From assembly GCA_958296055.1 (NCBI GenBank), contig CATQHS010000001.1, positions 1,066,277 through 1,130,276 on the forward strand: a DNA stretch of 64,000 nt, read 5' to 3'. A model generated the notes under the pieces. That model made no database searches. It was not told the DNA's origin and worked only from the letters and a program-made list of their open reading frames with translations. The DNA is from an uncultured Acidimicrobiales bacterium. GTDB taxonomy: Bacteria; Actinomycetota; Acidimicrobiia; Acidimicrobiales; Aldehydirespiratoraceae. This document shows positions 1 through 9,227 of the stretch, piece by piece (positions within the stretch are counted from its first letter, which is position 1; each line of letters opens with the position of its first letter). The position numbers and the translations under genes were made by a program.

Positions 1-2007
1 CGGCTGTACCGGATCCGGCCCGACGACGGCTCGGTGGTCAGCTACGAGATCACCGAGCGGCTGGCCGGGACGGCCCGCACCACCGTGGGCGCCACCACCG
101 TGGTGGCCGGCGACATCGCGGTCAACACCGCCGACCCGGCCCGCAGCCGGGTGGGCGAGATCGTGGTCAACGTGGAGATGCTCCACTCCGACTCGAACCT
201 GCGGGACAAGCGGATCCGCCACGACTACCTGGAGTCGAGCCACTGGCCCTTCGCCCGGTTCGCCCCCGCCTCCATAGAGGGCCTCGACGGCGCCTTCGCC
301 GACGGCGCCGCCTACGAGGTGGCCGTCACCGGCGACCTCACCGTCAAGGAGACCACCCGGGCCGAGACCTTCTCCGGCACCGTCACCGTGGGGCCCGACC
401 GGCTCGTCGCCCGGGTCTCGGCGGTGGTGCTGGCCAGCGACTACGGCGTCGGCCCCATCCACATCGCCCGCCTGGCCCACACCTCCGACGAGGTGACCCT
501 CACCTTCGACCTGGTGGCCCGCCGGGTCGATCTGGGCTCGCCGTCGGGCGGCGACGACCTGCTGCGGCCGGTCCCGGTGGTGCGGGCCGGCGGCGGGGCC
601 TTCGCCCAGACGGTCCAGCCCGTGCTGGAGCACAACTGCGTGAGCTGCCACCGCTCGGGGGGGCCGGGACACAGCACCGTGGCCCTGGACACCGCGGCCG
701 ACGCGGCGGCCATCGCCGACGACATCGCCCTGGTCGTCGGGGCCGGGTTCATGCCGCCCTGGCTGCCCTCGGATCTGAGCCCGGACTTCGAGCACGACTG
801 GTCGCTGACCGAGGCCGAGAAGGCGGCCGTCGCCGAGTGGGCCGGAGCGGGCGGCGGCCTCGACGTGGCGGGCGACACACCCCTGGTGGCCCGCAGCCGG
901 GCGGTGGCCGTGATAGAGGAGGACCAGCGGATCGGCCCCCGGGACGGCCCGTACACCGGCTACGCCTCAGCGGACGGCACTCCGGTCAAGCAGGACGACT
1001 ACCGCTGCCAGGTCCACGAGGTAGCCGACTCTGGCAATGGCACCTGGATCAGGGCGTTCGAGTTCCGGCCCGACCAGACCGACATCGTCCACCACGCCAT
1101 CGTCTATCGGGTCCCGGCCGCCGCGGCCGACGCCATCGGAGCCCGGATCGCGGCCGAGGACCGCGTCGAGGCCGACGAGGGGCTGTCCGACGAGCCGGGC
1201 TGGACCTGCTTCGGGCTGTCCGGGCTGGAGGGGGCCGGGGCAGTGCCCGTGCTGGGCTGGGCGCCGGGCCAGTCGCCGACCGTCTACCCCGAGGGATACG
1301 GCCTGTTCTTCGCCCCCGGCGACGTGATCGTCAACCAGATCCACTACCACTTCGACCACGAGACCCGTCCCGACGAGTCGCTGATAATCCTCGATGAAGC
1401 CACACCGGCCGAGGTGGCGGCCGGGATCACCCACATAACCGGCGGCAACTACCTGACCCCGGCCGAGGTGCCCTGCACCCCCGCGGAGGCGGCGGTGGCG
1501 GCCGAGCGGGCCGCGTCGGTGGAGGGCTACATGGACCTGTGCGTGCGGGGCAACGTGCTCGACGACATCGCGGCCAAGTACGGGTTCCTGGCCCGGTTGA
1601 TCCCCAACGGCCTGATCCTGTTGTGCGGCGGGACCGTCGACGACTACGACGACCTCGACGGCACCGTGGGCCACAGTTCCTGCGACATGCCGGCCCAGAA
1701 CACCGGCATCATCCACACCGTTCTGGGCCACATGCACGAGTTCGGCGCCGCCTACCGGATGACGCTGCACCCCGACACCGCGCAGGAGCGGATCCTCCTC
1801 GACATAGGCGAGTGGGACTTCGAGTGGCAGCTCAACTACGAGCCCGTCGAGGACATCCGGATCGAGCGGGGCGACACGGTGCGCTTCGAGTGCTGGTGGG
1901 ACCGGTCGCTGCAATACATGGCCGAGCCCCGCTACATCACCTGGAACGAGGGCACCGTCGACGAGATGTGCTTCTCCATCATCACCGTCCTCCCCGACCG
2001 AAGTTAA
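1..2007 (+). CDS. YceI / cytochrome c-like / copper type II monooxygenase fusion (5' partial)
   Basis: The reading frame is open from base 1, so the gene starts upstream of the window. The first ~160 residues resemble YceI, a lipid/isoprenoid-binding barrel (visible motif LRDKRIRHDYLESSHWPFA). A CxxCH haem-type motif follows (NCVSCHRSGG, near base 636) in a short domain with a typical c-type distal methionine region (GFMPPW). The last ~350 residues look like the two-lobed copper type II ascorbate-dependent (PHM/DBH-like) monooxygenase fold: HHAIVYR, HYHFDHE, the HxH motif in LGHMHEFG, and EMCFS with a likely Met ligand. The protein is probably exported, but the signal region is missing. Inference: an extracytoplasmic redox enzyme that binds a hydrophobic substrate. 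No substrate can be named. Confidence 0.82.
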   Translation, partial: RLYRIRPDDGSVVSYEITERLAGTARTTVGATTVVAGDIAVNTADPARSRVGEIVVNVEMLHSDSNLRDKRIRHDYLESSHWPFARFAPASIEGLDGAFADGAAYEVAVTGDLTVKETTRAETFSGTVTVGPDRLVARVSAVVLASDYGVGPIHIARLAHTSDEVTLTFDLVARRVDLGSPSGGDDLLRPVPVVRAGGGAFAQTVQPVLEHNCVSCHRSGGPGHSTVALDTAADAAAIADDIALVVGAGFMPPWLPSDLSPDFEHDWSLTEAEKAAVAEWAGAGGGLDVAGDTPLVARSRAVAVIEEDQRIGPRDGPYTGYASADGTPVKQDDYRCQVHEVADSGNGTWIRAFEFRPDQTDIVHHAIVYRVPAAAADAIGARIAAEDRVEADEGLSDEPGWTCFGLSGLEGAGAVPVLGWAPGQSPTVYPEGYGLFFAPGDVIVNQIHYHFDHETRPDESLIILDEATPAEVAAGITHITGGNYLTPAEVPCTPAEAAVAAERAASVEGYMDLCVRGNVLDDIAAKYGFLARLIPNGLILLCGGTVDDYDDLDGTVGHSSCDMPAQNTGIIHTVLGHMHEFGAAYRMTLHPDTAQERILLDIGEWDFEWQLNYEPVEDIRIERGDTVRFECWWDRSLQYMAEPRYITWNEGTVDEMCFSIITVLPDRS

Positions 2008-2016
2008 CCCTGAACT

Positions 2017-2241
2017 TTAGCCCATGCCGAGCCATTCTTCCTTGGTAATGTCGGCTTGCTTGAGAACCATGTACAACAAACCTACAGAAATATCTGAATG
2101 ATGCTGATTAGGCACACGAACCTTGTGTTTGCCTTTGAACATGTAATCATGGTTGTTGGCTTGTTTGGGACCTTCCCACCCGAGACGCCTTAAACGTCGG
2201 ATCAAATCCCTTCTTGCAACCGGCCGTAGCCTGGAACTCAT
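2017..2241 (-). CDS. hicA: HicA-family mRNA interferase toxin
   Basis: A 74-residue protein matching HicA/YcfA, a small double-stranded-RNA-binding-fold toxin that cleaves mRNA. Seen: the N-terminal RRDLIRRLRRLGWEG helix, the central NNHDYMFKGKHKVRVPNQHH segment carrying the usual catalytic histidine, and SDISVGLLYMVLKQADI. Its start overlaps the stop of the upstream hicB by 4 bp, so the two are translationally coupled. The pair is more A+T-rich than its neighbours, which suggests transfer. Confidence 0.85.
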   Translation of the reverse strand: MSSRLRPVARRDLIRRLRRLGWEGPKQANNHDYMFKGKHKVRVPNQHHSDISVGLLYMVLKQADITKEEWLGMG

Positions 2242-2573
2242 CGGTCTGTGACCAGTTGTACGCCTTTCATACTAGGAATATCGTCGTCGCCGTCCTCGAG
2301 TTTCAAGGTCACCCAGCCGATTAGAACAGATCTCAAGTCGTCTATAGCTGTCTGTTTAGAGTCACCGAATCCCCAAGCGCCTTTTATTCCGCTAACAGTA
2401 GCTATGAACCCGGGCGGATCGTCGATGTCACTCAATATTGCATGCGATGTCGCGATTTCAGCCCACTCTTGGATCGAAGATCCTATCTCCTCAAGTGTTC
2501 CAGACGATTCATGCTCGGCGGCGGCTGTTTTAAAATGGGCCAGCGTTTGCACAGACTGTCGCTTGCGCTCCAT
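2238..2573 (-). CDS. hicB: HicB-family antitoxin
   Basis: A 111-residue partner of HicA. The C-terminal half has the HicB partial RNase H-like fold (DDPPGFIATVSGIKGAWGFG, then AIDDLRSVLIGWVTLKLEDG and DDIPSM). HicB neutralises HicA by direct binding and usually represses its own promoter. Antitoxin-first order and the 4-bp overlap are normal for hicBA. I see no clear extra C-terminal DNA-binding domain. The first ~40 residues are less typical, so the start could lie further in. Confidence 0.75.
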   Translation of the reverse strand: MERKRQSVQTLAHFKTAAAEHESSGTLEEIGSSIQEWAEIATSHAILSDIDDPPGFIATVSGIKGAWGFGDSKQTAIDDLRSVLIGWVTLKLEDGDDDIPSMKGVQLVTDR

Positions 2574-2714
2574 ATCCCTACCTCGGTGTCATGCGCCTCG
2601 TCGGTGACAGGTTACCGGGACAGGATCAGTTGCAGTCAGCTTCCGCTACCTGGCTACACGCCGTTAGGGTGGGTGACCCCTGTCGAAGGGCGGCAACGGG
2701 TGGGAGGCGCACCG

Positions 2715-3665
2715 GTGAAGGTTTCGTCCGTCGATCTCGAAGAGGCCCGGCGGGCGGCGGAGGTCATCGCCTCGGAGCGGCCCGACGTGGCCCGGGTGAT
2801 GCTGTTCGGGTCGACCGCCCGCGGCGAGAGCGACCTCGACAGCGACATCGACCTAGTGGTGGTGGTGAACGACCTCGGCGACTACTGGCGCCGCCGCCAG
2901 GTCAGGGCCGAGCTGGCCGACGCGGCCGGGCGGGTCACGTCGCGTCGGGTGGATCTTCACGTCACTGACCGGCCGGAATGGAAGCTGCGGACCGAGCGGG
3001 TGTCGGCTTCCTTTGAGGCGGGCCTGAGCGGCGATCTGATCACGCTGGTCGAGAACTTCCCCCTAGACGAACCCGACTGGGGGAAGCCCATGATGAAACC
3101 GACCTCGAACCTGGCCGAAGCCGCCGCCCGGTGCGGTGATTTGGCGCAGTGTCTGCGGGACCTGATCCGGTTCCTGCACCCGGACACCTACGAGCAGGCC
3201 GCCGACGACGAACAGGAGCGGGAGCACGCCCTGAAGAACCGCCGCCGAATGGTTTGCGGCCACGCGGCCGACGCCTCGGAGGTGGCGGTCAAGACGGTGA
3301 TCGCCCTGGGCGGCATCTCGCCGATTCGGACCCACGACATCAAGGATCTGCTCGGGCAGGTCAGGCCTCGCTCGATGCGCCAGGAGATGGCGGCCATCGT
3401 CGAATCCTGCGGCGTCGGCCCGGAGGCCGTCTCGGCCTGGCCCGTCAAGGCCACCTACGCCAACGATGTGGAGGTCCAGTGGATCGACGCCGAGGCCCAG
3501 ATGCCGGGGATGGTCCAGTTGGCCCACGATCTGGCCGCCTGCGCCAACCGGGCTTTCGCCGCGGCGGGCGGCGACGCGGTCGTGTCACGGCGGGTGAGAT
3601 CGGCCCTCTCAGATCTGCGTCAGGAGGCCCCCGAATTCACCGGTGCAGAGATCATGCCTCAATGA
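2715..3665 (+). CDS. fused MNT nucleotidyltransferase - HEPN protein
   Basis: A 316-residue protein read from a GTG at 2715, preceded by GGGAGG at 2702-2707. Residues 1-110 form a minimal nucleotidyltransferase domain with the motif FGSTARGESDLDSDIDL (catalytic Asp at 44 and 46). After a linker, residues ~130-290 are helical and resemble HEPN, with the Rx4H motif RMVCGH. MNT and HEPN proteins usually form two-gene toxin-antitoxin pairs in which MNT AMPylates and silences the HEPN RNase. Here both are in one chain. The fusion could be a self-regulated RNase or an aminoglycoside-nucleotidyltransferase-like enzyme. The frame is open further upstream, but that part looks non-coding. Confidence 0.7.
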   Translation: MKVSSVDLEEARRAAEVIASERPDVARVMLFGSTARGESDLDSDIDLVVVVNDLGDYWRRRQVRAELADAAGRVTSRRVDLHVTDRPEWKLRTERVSASFEAGLSGDLITLVENFPLDEPDWGKPMMKPTSNLAEAAARCGDLAQCLRDLIRFLHPDTYEQAADDEQEREHALKNRRRMVCGHAADASEVAVKTVIALGGISPIRTHDIKDLLGQVRPRSMRQEMAAIVESCGVGPEAVSAWPVKATYANDVEVQWIDAEAQMPGMVQLAHDLAACANRAFAAAGGDAVVSRRVRSALSDLRQEAPEFTGAEIMPQ

Positions 3666-3695
3666 CAGAAACCCGCCAGCCAGCGGGACGGTTTG

Positions 3696-4841
3696 CTATT
3701 CCTCGGCGGCGATGAGGCGGCCCAGGGCGGCGAGCTGGTCTTCGGCGCAGCCCAGGGTGAGCTCGGCCCAGCGGGCCAGCAGGAAGTGGCGGTGCAGGGG
3801 GTAGTCCCGGTCGACGCCGACCCCGCCATGAACGTGGACGGCAGCGTGGACCACCCGGAACCCGCCCTCGGAGGCCCAGTACTTGGCGATGGCCGTCTCC
3901 CGGCGGGCTGGGAGGCCAGCGGCGATCCGCCAGGCGGCCTGGTAGGCGGTTAGGGCCATGGCCTCGGCGTCGATGTAGGAGTCGCCGGCCCGCTGGCTCA
4001 CCGCCTGGAAGGTGGCGATGGGCCGGTCGAACTGTTGGCGCTGCTTGGTGTAGGCCGCGGCCAGCTCTATGGCGGCCCGGGCCGCCCCGGCCATGAGCAG
4101 GCACAGCCCGGCGCTGGCCCGCAGCTCGATGAAGTCCACGATGGCGGCCCCGTCGGCGCCGGTGCCGCCGAGCCGATCCCCGGCCTCCACGGCCACGCCG
4201 TTCAGCTCAAAGCGAGCCTCGGCCCGGCCGGTGGTCACCTCCACCGACTCGACGCCGAACCCGTCGGCACCAGCGGGCACGCAGAACACGCCGGTCCCGC
4301 CTCTCCCGTCGCCGTCGCCGGCGAGGCGGGCCGGGATCAGGGCCAGGCTGGCGTCGAGGCCGCCGATCACCAGCGAGACGGCGCCGTCGAGCACCCAGCC
4401 GCCGCGGCCGTCGGGCCGGGCCGTCACCGGCGGCTGGTCGGCCAGGGCGCCGGCGCCGTCGAGGGGCAGGGCGGCGCAGGCCAGCCGCGAACCGTCGGCC
4501 ATCGAGGGAAGCCACCTCGCCTGCTGCTCGGGGGTGCCGAAAGCGGCGATGGGCATGGCCCCCATGACCACCGTCGACAGCAGCGGCACCGCCGAGGCGT
4601 GATAACCGGCCTGCTCCAAGGCCAGGGCCGCAGCCATGAAGTCGAGGCCGAGCCCGCCACAGGCCTCGGGCAGCGCCGCCCCCACCACCCCGGTAGAGGC
4701 CAGGGCGGCCCACGCCTTCCGGTCGATGCGATCCCCCTGACGGGCCAGCTCGCGGAGCCGCCCGTGGTCGGACAGGTCGCCCAGCACCTGGGCGGCCAGG
4801 TCCCGCACGGTCTGGTCGGCTTCGGAGAGCTCGAAGTCCAT
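3696..4841 (-). CDS. acyl-CoA dehydrogenase (FadE-like, probable partner subunit)
   Basis: A 381-residue flavin-dependent acyl-CoA dehydrogenase. Seen: an N-terminal helical domain (MDFELSEADQTVRDLAAQVL), the central beta-domain, and the C-terminal HVHGGVGVDRDYPLHRHF motif typical of actinobacterial FadE proteins. The stop of the preceding acyl-CoA dehydrogenase lies one base before this ATG, so the two are co-translated. In mycobacteria such adjacent pairs (FadE28/29, ChsE1/E2) form alpha2-beta2 enzymes for steroid or branched side chains with one active site per heterodimer. I infer the same arrangement here. The substrate is unknown. Confidence 0.85.
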   Translation of the reverse strand: MDFELSEADQTVRDLAAQVLGDLSDHGRLRELARQGDRIDRKAWAALASTGVVGAALPEACGGLGLDFMAAALALEQAGYHASAVPLLSTVVMGAMPIAAFGTPEQQARWLPSMADGSRLACAALPLDGAGALADQPPVTARPDGRGGWVLDGAVSLVIGGLDASLALIPARLAGDGDGRGGTGVFCVPAGADGFGVESVEVTTGRAEARFELNGVAVEAGDRLGGTGADGAAIVDFIELRASAGLCLLMAGAARAAIELAAAYTKQRQQFDRPIATFQAVSQRAGDSYIDAEAMALTAYQAAWRIAAGLPARRETAIAKYWASEGGFRVVHAAVHVHGGVGVDRDYPLHRHFLLARWAELTLGCAEDQLAALGRLIAAEE

Positions 4842-4842
4842 C

Positions 4843-6045
4843 TCAGCGGTCGGCCCGGGGGTAGCCCAGACCGAACTGGGAGATCAGGTCGCGCTGCATC
4901 TCGTTGGTGCCGCCCCCGAAGGTCAAGATGATGGTGGAGCGGTACAGGCTCTCGAGGCGGCCCAGATGGCCGGGCTGGCCCTCCACCACGCAGGACCGGG
5001 GGCCGTACACCTGCATGAGCCGCCGGAACGTGTCGATGAAGAACTCGGTGCCGAATACCTTCACCGCCGACGATCCGGCCACGAAGTCCGACAGGGTCTT
5101 CAGGTCGGGCTCGGCCCCGTCGATGCGGTTGGCCACCGTCCAGGCCACCTTCCAGTTGGCCAGGCGCAGAAACTCCAGCCCGGCCTGCACCTCGGCCAGG
5201 TTGCGCCGCACCCACGGCTCGTCGATCACTCGGGCGCCGTCGGCCCGCCGGGCGGTGCGGGCCCAGGCGATGCAGTCGTCGAGGTGGCGAGACACCATCC
5301 CCGACGAGCACAGCGTCACCCGCTCCCGGTTGAGCTGGCTGATAATCAGCCCCCAGCCCCGGTTCTCCTCGCCCACCAGCGAGTCGGCCGGCACCCGGCA
5401 GTCGTCGAAGAAGGTGTGGTTGATGTCGTGGGCCGACAGCAGGTCCAGGGGCTCGGTGGAGATGCCGGGCGTGTCCATGGGTAGGCAGAACAGCGAGATG
5501 CCCTTGTGTTTGGGCACGTCGGGGTCGGTGCGGGCGGCCAGCCAGATGTAGTCGGCGTCCGACGCCAGCGAGGTCCAGGTCTTCTGGCCGTTGATGACGT
5601 AGGTGTCGCCGTCGCGCACGGCCCGAGTCTGCAGGGAGGCCAGATCGGTGCCGGCGTCGGGCTCGGAGTAGCCGATGCAGAAGGTGATCTCGCCCTTGGA
5701 TATCCGGGGCAGGAAGAAGTCTTTCTGCTCGGGGGTGCCGAACTCCATGATGGTGGGGCCAACGGTGTTGATGGTGAGCATGGGCACCGGGGCACCCAGC
5801 GCCACCGACTCGTCGAAGCAGATGAACTGCTCGACCGCGGAGTAGCCCCGACCGCCATACTCGGCGGGCCAGCCCACCGTGAGCCAGCCGTCGAGGCCCA
5901 TCCGGTTGACGATCCGACGGTGGACCGGGCCGACGCCGGGCTCGGACGCGAGGGCGGCCTTCACCTCGTCGGTGAGCAGCTCGCCGTAGTAGGCCCGCAG
6001 CTCGGCCCGCAGCGCTTCCTGCTCTTCGGTGTAAGCCAGGTGCAC
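4843..6045 (-). CDS. acyl-CoA dehydrogenase (FadE-like)
   Basis: A 400-residue acyl-CoA dehydrogenase from a GTG at 6045 (HLAYTEEQEALRAELRAYY). An ATG six codons upstream at 6063 is equally possible. Family motifs: GWPAEYGGRGYS, FCIGYSEPDAGTDLASLQTR and GQKTWTSLASDADY (FAD/substrate contacts), and C-terminal TFGGGTNEMQRDLI. It is the first gene of the two-gene operon with the dehydrogenase at 3696-4841, and it is divergent from uvrD2 across a ~130-bp gap. Role: alpha,beta-dehydrogenation of an acyl-CoA, passing electrons to ETF. Confidence 0.87.
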   Translation of the reverse strand: MHLAYTEEQEALRAELRAYYGELLTDEVKAALASEPGVGPVHRRIVNRMGLDGWLTVGWPAEYGGRGYSAVEQFICFDESVALGAPVPMLTINTVGPTIMEFGTPEQKDFFLPRISKGEITFCIGYSEPDAGTDLASLQTRAVRDGDTYVINGQKTWTSLASDADYIWLAARTDPDVPKHKGISLFCLPMDTPGISTEPLDLLSAHDINHTFFDDCRVPADSLVGEENRGWGLIISQLNRERVTLCSSGMVSRHLDDCIAWARTARRADGARVIDEPWVRRNLAEVQAGLEFLRLANWKVAWTVANRIDGAEPDLKTLSDFVAGSSAVKVFGTEFFIDTFRRLMQVYGPRSCVVEGQPGHLGRLESLYRSTIILTFGGGTNEMQRDLISQFGLGYPRADR

Positions 6046-6146
6046 GGCGCGATCATGCCCCATGAAGCCGCCCGGCAACACCCGGGCGGCGGTGCCTCGG
6101 GACGGGGTCAGCTCCCATCGGGCCAGTGCCTGGGCATCTCGGCTCC

Positions 6147-6168
6147 TGTCGGGCGCCGGTGCCATGAT
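6147..6168 (+). promoter_or_regulatory. candidate damage-type leaderless promoter of uvrD2
   Basis: TGTC at 6147-6150, then 12 bases, then the hexamer CATGAT at 6163-6168, then 6 bases to the GTG start of the helicase gene. The same geometry precedes rmuC, the DNA methyltransferase and the gene at 18182-18544. It resembles the PafBC/RecA-NDp promoters of actinobacteria (TGTC near -26 with a TAnnnT-like -10). Confidence 0.5.
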
Positions 6169-6174
6169 GCGGCC

Positions 6175-9100
6175 GTGGCCATCACCTGCGGCAACTGCGG
6201 CCAGTCCCACGCCAGCGTGGCCGAGGTGCGGGCCTGCCACGACCGACCTGCGCCTCCCGCCGGGGCCACCGCCGAGGCGCCGCCCAAACCGAAGGCCGGG
6301 GCAAGGCCAGACCCGACGGCACCACGGCCCGAAGACAGAGCAAGGCCAGACCCGACGGCGCGGCCCGAACCGGGGGCCGGACCGGACCGGCTAGACCCCT
6401 CCTCACCGCAGCGATGGGCGGGGCCGGATCGACTGGGCCGCTCGGTGCTGGTCGGGCCGGGCCAGCCCGCCCCCGAGCCCTGGGACCGAGCGCCCAGGGT
6501 GACGGTGGACGCCGCCGCGCTGGCCGATGTCGGAGGTCTGCTGGACCGGTTGCAGAGAGCCTGGACCGGCCGGGAGCGGCTGGTCATCGAGCTGGCCGCC
6601 GACCTGCCTGCCGACCCGCCGGTGACCAGACCGCTGTGGGAGCTGGGTCCCGATTTCGAGCTGACCGGCGAGCGGCTGCGGCACCTGGTCTTCGCCAACA
6701 GCGTGGACGCCCGGCCCGGCGCGGCCCACCGGTGGCCCCTGGCCCGGGCCGCCATCGACGCCGGAGCCCGGCCCGCAGCCGACGGCCCCGCCGACGTGAC
6801 GCTGCCCGGCGGCACCGAAGCGTTCTGCGACGGCGGCCCGCTGGAACCCATCGCCGCCCAGGAGCTGGGGTTGCCCGGCCTGGCGGTGTTGCCCGCGGCG
6901 GCCCTGGAGCGGGGGGCGCTGGCCCCGCTGGGGACTGCCCCTCCGAACGCAGAACTGGCCGGAGACCAGCTCGCCGCGGTGGCCCACGGCCGGGGCGGAG
7001 CCCGGATCATCGCCCCGGCCGGGTCGGGCAAGACCCGGGTGCTCACCGAGCGGGCCCGCCATCTGCTGCGGGAGCGGGGCCTGCCGCCCGGCGCCGTCAC
7101 CCTGGTCGCCTTCAACGTGCGGGCCCGGGTCGAGATGGAACAGCGCACCGCGGATTTGCCCGGCCTGCAGGTCCGCACCCTCAACAGCCTGGCCCTGGCC
7201 ATAGTGAACGGAACCGGGCCTTTCCGCCGACCCCGGGGCCGGGACCGGCCGGTGGCCACCATCGACGAGCCCCAGGCCCGCGACATCCTCGACCAGCTCG
7301 TGCCCCGCCGCCGCCGCAAGGCCATGTCGGACCGGCTGGCCCCGTGGCTCGACGCCCTCACCGCGGCCCGGCTCGGACTGCGGGACCCGGCCGAGGTCCA
7401 GTCGGCGTTCGCGGGCGAGGTGGAGGGGTTCGGAAAGGTGCTGGCCGCATACCGCCAAGAACTGCGGGCCAACAACCAGGTCGACTACGACGAGCAGATC
7501 CTGGCCGCCGTCGAGACGCTGCTGGCCGACCCCGAGGCCCGCCGGACCGCCCAGCGGGCCTGCCGTCTGCTGCTGGTGGACGAGTTCCAAGACCTCACCC
7601 CGGCCCACCTGCTGCTGGTGCGGCTGCTGGCCGCCCCGGCCTATGACCTGTACGGGGTGGGCGACGACGACCAGACCATCTACGGCTTCGCCAGCGCCTC
7701 CCCGGCCTGGCTGATCGACTTCGGCCGGTTCGTGCCCGGCTCGGGGTCCCACGGCTTGGAGGTCAACTACCGGTGCCCGCCCTCGGTGGTGGAGGCCGCC
7801 TCCAACCTGCTGAGCCACAACCGCCGCCGGGTGTCCAAACAGATCCGGGCCCGGCCGGGGCGGACGGCCGAGCCCGGCGAGCTGGCGGTGACGGCGGCCG
7901 ACAATCCCACCGAGACCTGCGCCGACCGGGTGGCCGATCTGGTGGAGGCCGGGGCTGCGCCCCATGAGATAGCGGCGCTGTCCCGGGTGAACGTCACCCT
8001 GCTGGGACCTCAGCTCGAGCTGGCCCACCGCGGGGTGCCGGTGGAGGCTGTGGTGGGGCCGGCGCTGTTCGACCGCACCGGCGTGGCCGCGGCCCTGGCC
8101 TGGCTGAGGCTGGCGGCCAGCAGCGGGACCGGCTTCGACGGCCGAGACATCGAGGCCACCGCCCGCCGGCCGCCCCGGGGCATCCGCCCCCTGTTCGTGG
8201 ACTGGATGTGCGACCAGGCCACCCTCGGCGGCCTGCGCCGCCTGGCCAACCGGCTCAACGAGCCCAAGGACCAGCAGCGGGTGAGGGACTACGCCGACGA
8301 CGTGGAGCGCATGGTGGAGGCGACCCGTTCCGGGGCGGCCACCGCCGAGCTGCTGGCCATCGTGCGCGACCAGATCGGGTTGGGCCGGGCCCTGGCCGCC
8401 CTGGACTCCAGCGGGCGGGGTGCCAGCCGCTCAGCCCACAGCGACGACCTGGCCGCCCTGTTGGACGCGGCCCGCCTGCACCCCGACCCCGACGGCTTCG
8501 CCTCCTGGCTGCGCTCGCAGCTCTTCGCCGGACGGAGCGACCGGTCCGGCCGCGACAGCGGTGACGAACGGCGCGGCGGTAGCGGACGGGGTGGCAGAGG
8601 CCGCGGCGACGAGTCAAACGGCAAGCGGGGCGTCCATCTGGCCACGGTGCATCGGGTGAAGGGCCAGCAGTGGCCCCACATCGTGGTGTATGACGCCTCC
8701 GACGGCCTGTTCCCGCACAGCCTGGCCACCGATGTGGAGGAAGAACGGCGGCTGTTCCACGTGGCCGTCACTCGGTGCTCGTCGACGGTCACGGTGGTGG
8801 CCGACGCCCGCCGCCCGTCCCCGTTCATCAATGAGCTGACCGCGCCCCGACCGCCCGAGGAGGCCGAGGCGGAGCCCCCGGTCGACTGGGCTAGCCCCAG
8901 GCCGGCGGCCCGGCGCGATCCCCAGGCGGCCCGACGGGACACCCCGACCCGGCCGGCACCGGCCGCCGCCGGGAACGTTGAGGCCGACGACAAAATCATC
9001 GAAGCCCTGCGGGCCTGGCGGTTGGAGCAGGCCCGCTCCGACGGCGTGCCCGCCTATGTCGTCTTCGACAACAAGACCATGACCGCCATCGCCGCCGCCG

Positions 9101-9219
9101 AGCCGCAAACCCTGAGCGAGTTGGCGGCCGTGCCCGGCATCGGCCCGTCCCGACTGGAGAGCTACGGCGACGAGATCCTGGCCACCGTCGCCTCCGTCAC
9201 CGACCGCCGCCCCTCGTAG
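6175..9219 (+). CDS. uvrD2: UvrD2-type superfamily I DNA helicase with HRDC domain
   Basis: A 1014-residue ATP-dependent 3'-5' DNA helicase. The GTG at 6175 is chosen because it opens a Cys-rich start (AITCGNCGQSHASVAEVRACH, a likely zinc finger) just after a leaderless-type promoter. A Pro/Arg-rich linker follows. The UvrD core shows Walker A APAGSGKTRV (near residue 280), Walker B LLVDEFQDLTPAH, motif III GVGDDDQTIYGFA, motif IV NYRCPPSVVEAA and motif VI EERRLFHVAVTRC. The last ~75 residues form an HRDC domain (VFDNKTMTAIAAAEP, VPGIGPSRLESYG). Mycobacterial UvrD2 has the same architecture. A DNA-repair role is supported by the promoter motif. Confidence 0.9.
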   Translation: MAITCGNCGQSHASVAEVRACHDRPAPPAGATAEAPPKPKAGARPDPTAPRPEDRARPDPTARPEPGAGPDRLDPSSPQRWAGPDRLGRSVLVGPGQPAPEPWDRAPRVTVDAAALADVGGLLDRLQRAWTGRERLVIELAADLPADPPVTRPLWELGPDFELTGERLRHLVFANSVDARPGAAHRWPLARAAIDAGARPAADGPADVTLPGGTEAFCDGGPLEPIAAQELGLPGLAVLPAAALERGALAPLGTAPPNAELAGDQLAAVAHGRGGARIIAPAGSGKTRVLTERARHLLRERGLPPGAVTLVAFNVRARVEMEQRTADLPGLQVRTLNSLALAIVNGTGPFRRPRGRDRPVATIDEPQARDILDQLVPRRRRKAMSDRLAPWLDALTAARLGLRDPAEVQSAFAGEVEGFGKVLAAYRQELRANNQVDYDEQILAAVETLLADPEARRTAQRACRLLLVDEFQDLTPAHLLLVRLLAAPAYDLYGVGDDDQTIYGFASASPAWLIDFGRFVPGSGSHGLEVNYRCPPSVVEAASNLLSHNRRRVSKQIRARPGRTAEPGELAVTAADNPTETCADRVADLVEAGAAPHEIAALSRVNVTLLGPQLELAHRGVPVEAVVGPALFDRTGVAAALAWLRLAASSGTGFDGRDIEATARRPPRGIRPLFVDWMCDQATLGGLRRLANRLNEPKDQQRVRDYADDVERMVEATRSGAATAELLAIVRDQIGLGRALAALDSSGRGASRSAHSDDLAALLDAARLHPDPDGFASWLRSQLFAGRSDRSGRDSGDERRGGSGRGGRGRGDESNGKRGVHLATVHRVKGQQWPHIVVYDASDGLFPHSLATDVEEERRLFHVAVTRCSSTVTVVADARRPSPFINELTAPRPPEEAEAEPPVDWASPRPAARRDPQAARRDTPTRPAPAAAGNVEADDKIIEALRAWRLEQARSDGVPAYVVFDNKTMTAIAAAEPQTLSELAAVPGIGPSRLESYGDEILATVASVTDRRPS

Positions 9220-9227
9220 CCGTTAAC

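Noticed and set aside
2442..2714. A longer N-terminus for the MNT-HEPN protein
   Set aside because: It would run antisense through hicB. A ribosome site and GTG at 2715 open the recognisable domain.
5506..6174. A much longer N-terminus for the helicase
   Set aside because: That part is antisense to the acyl-CoA dehydrogenase, and the GTG at 6175 has a promoter and a zinc-finger start.
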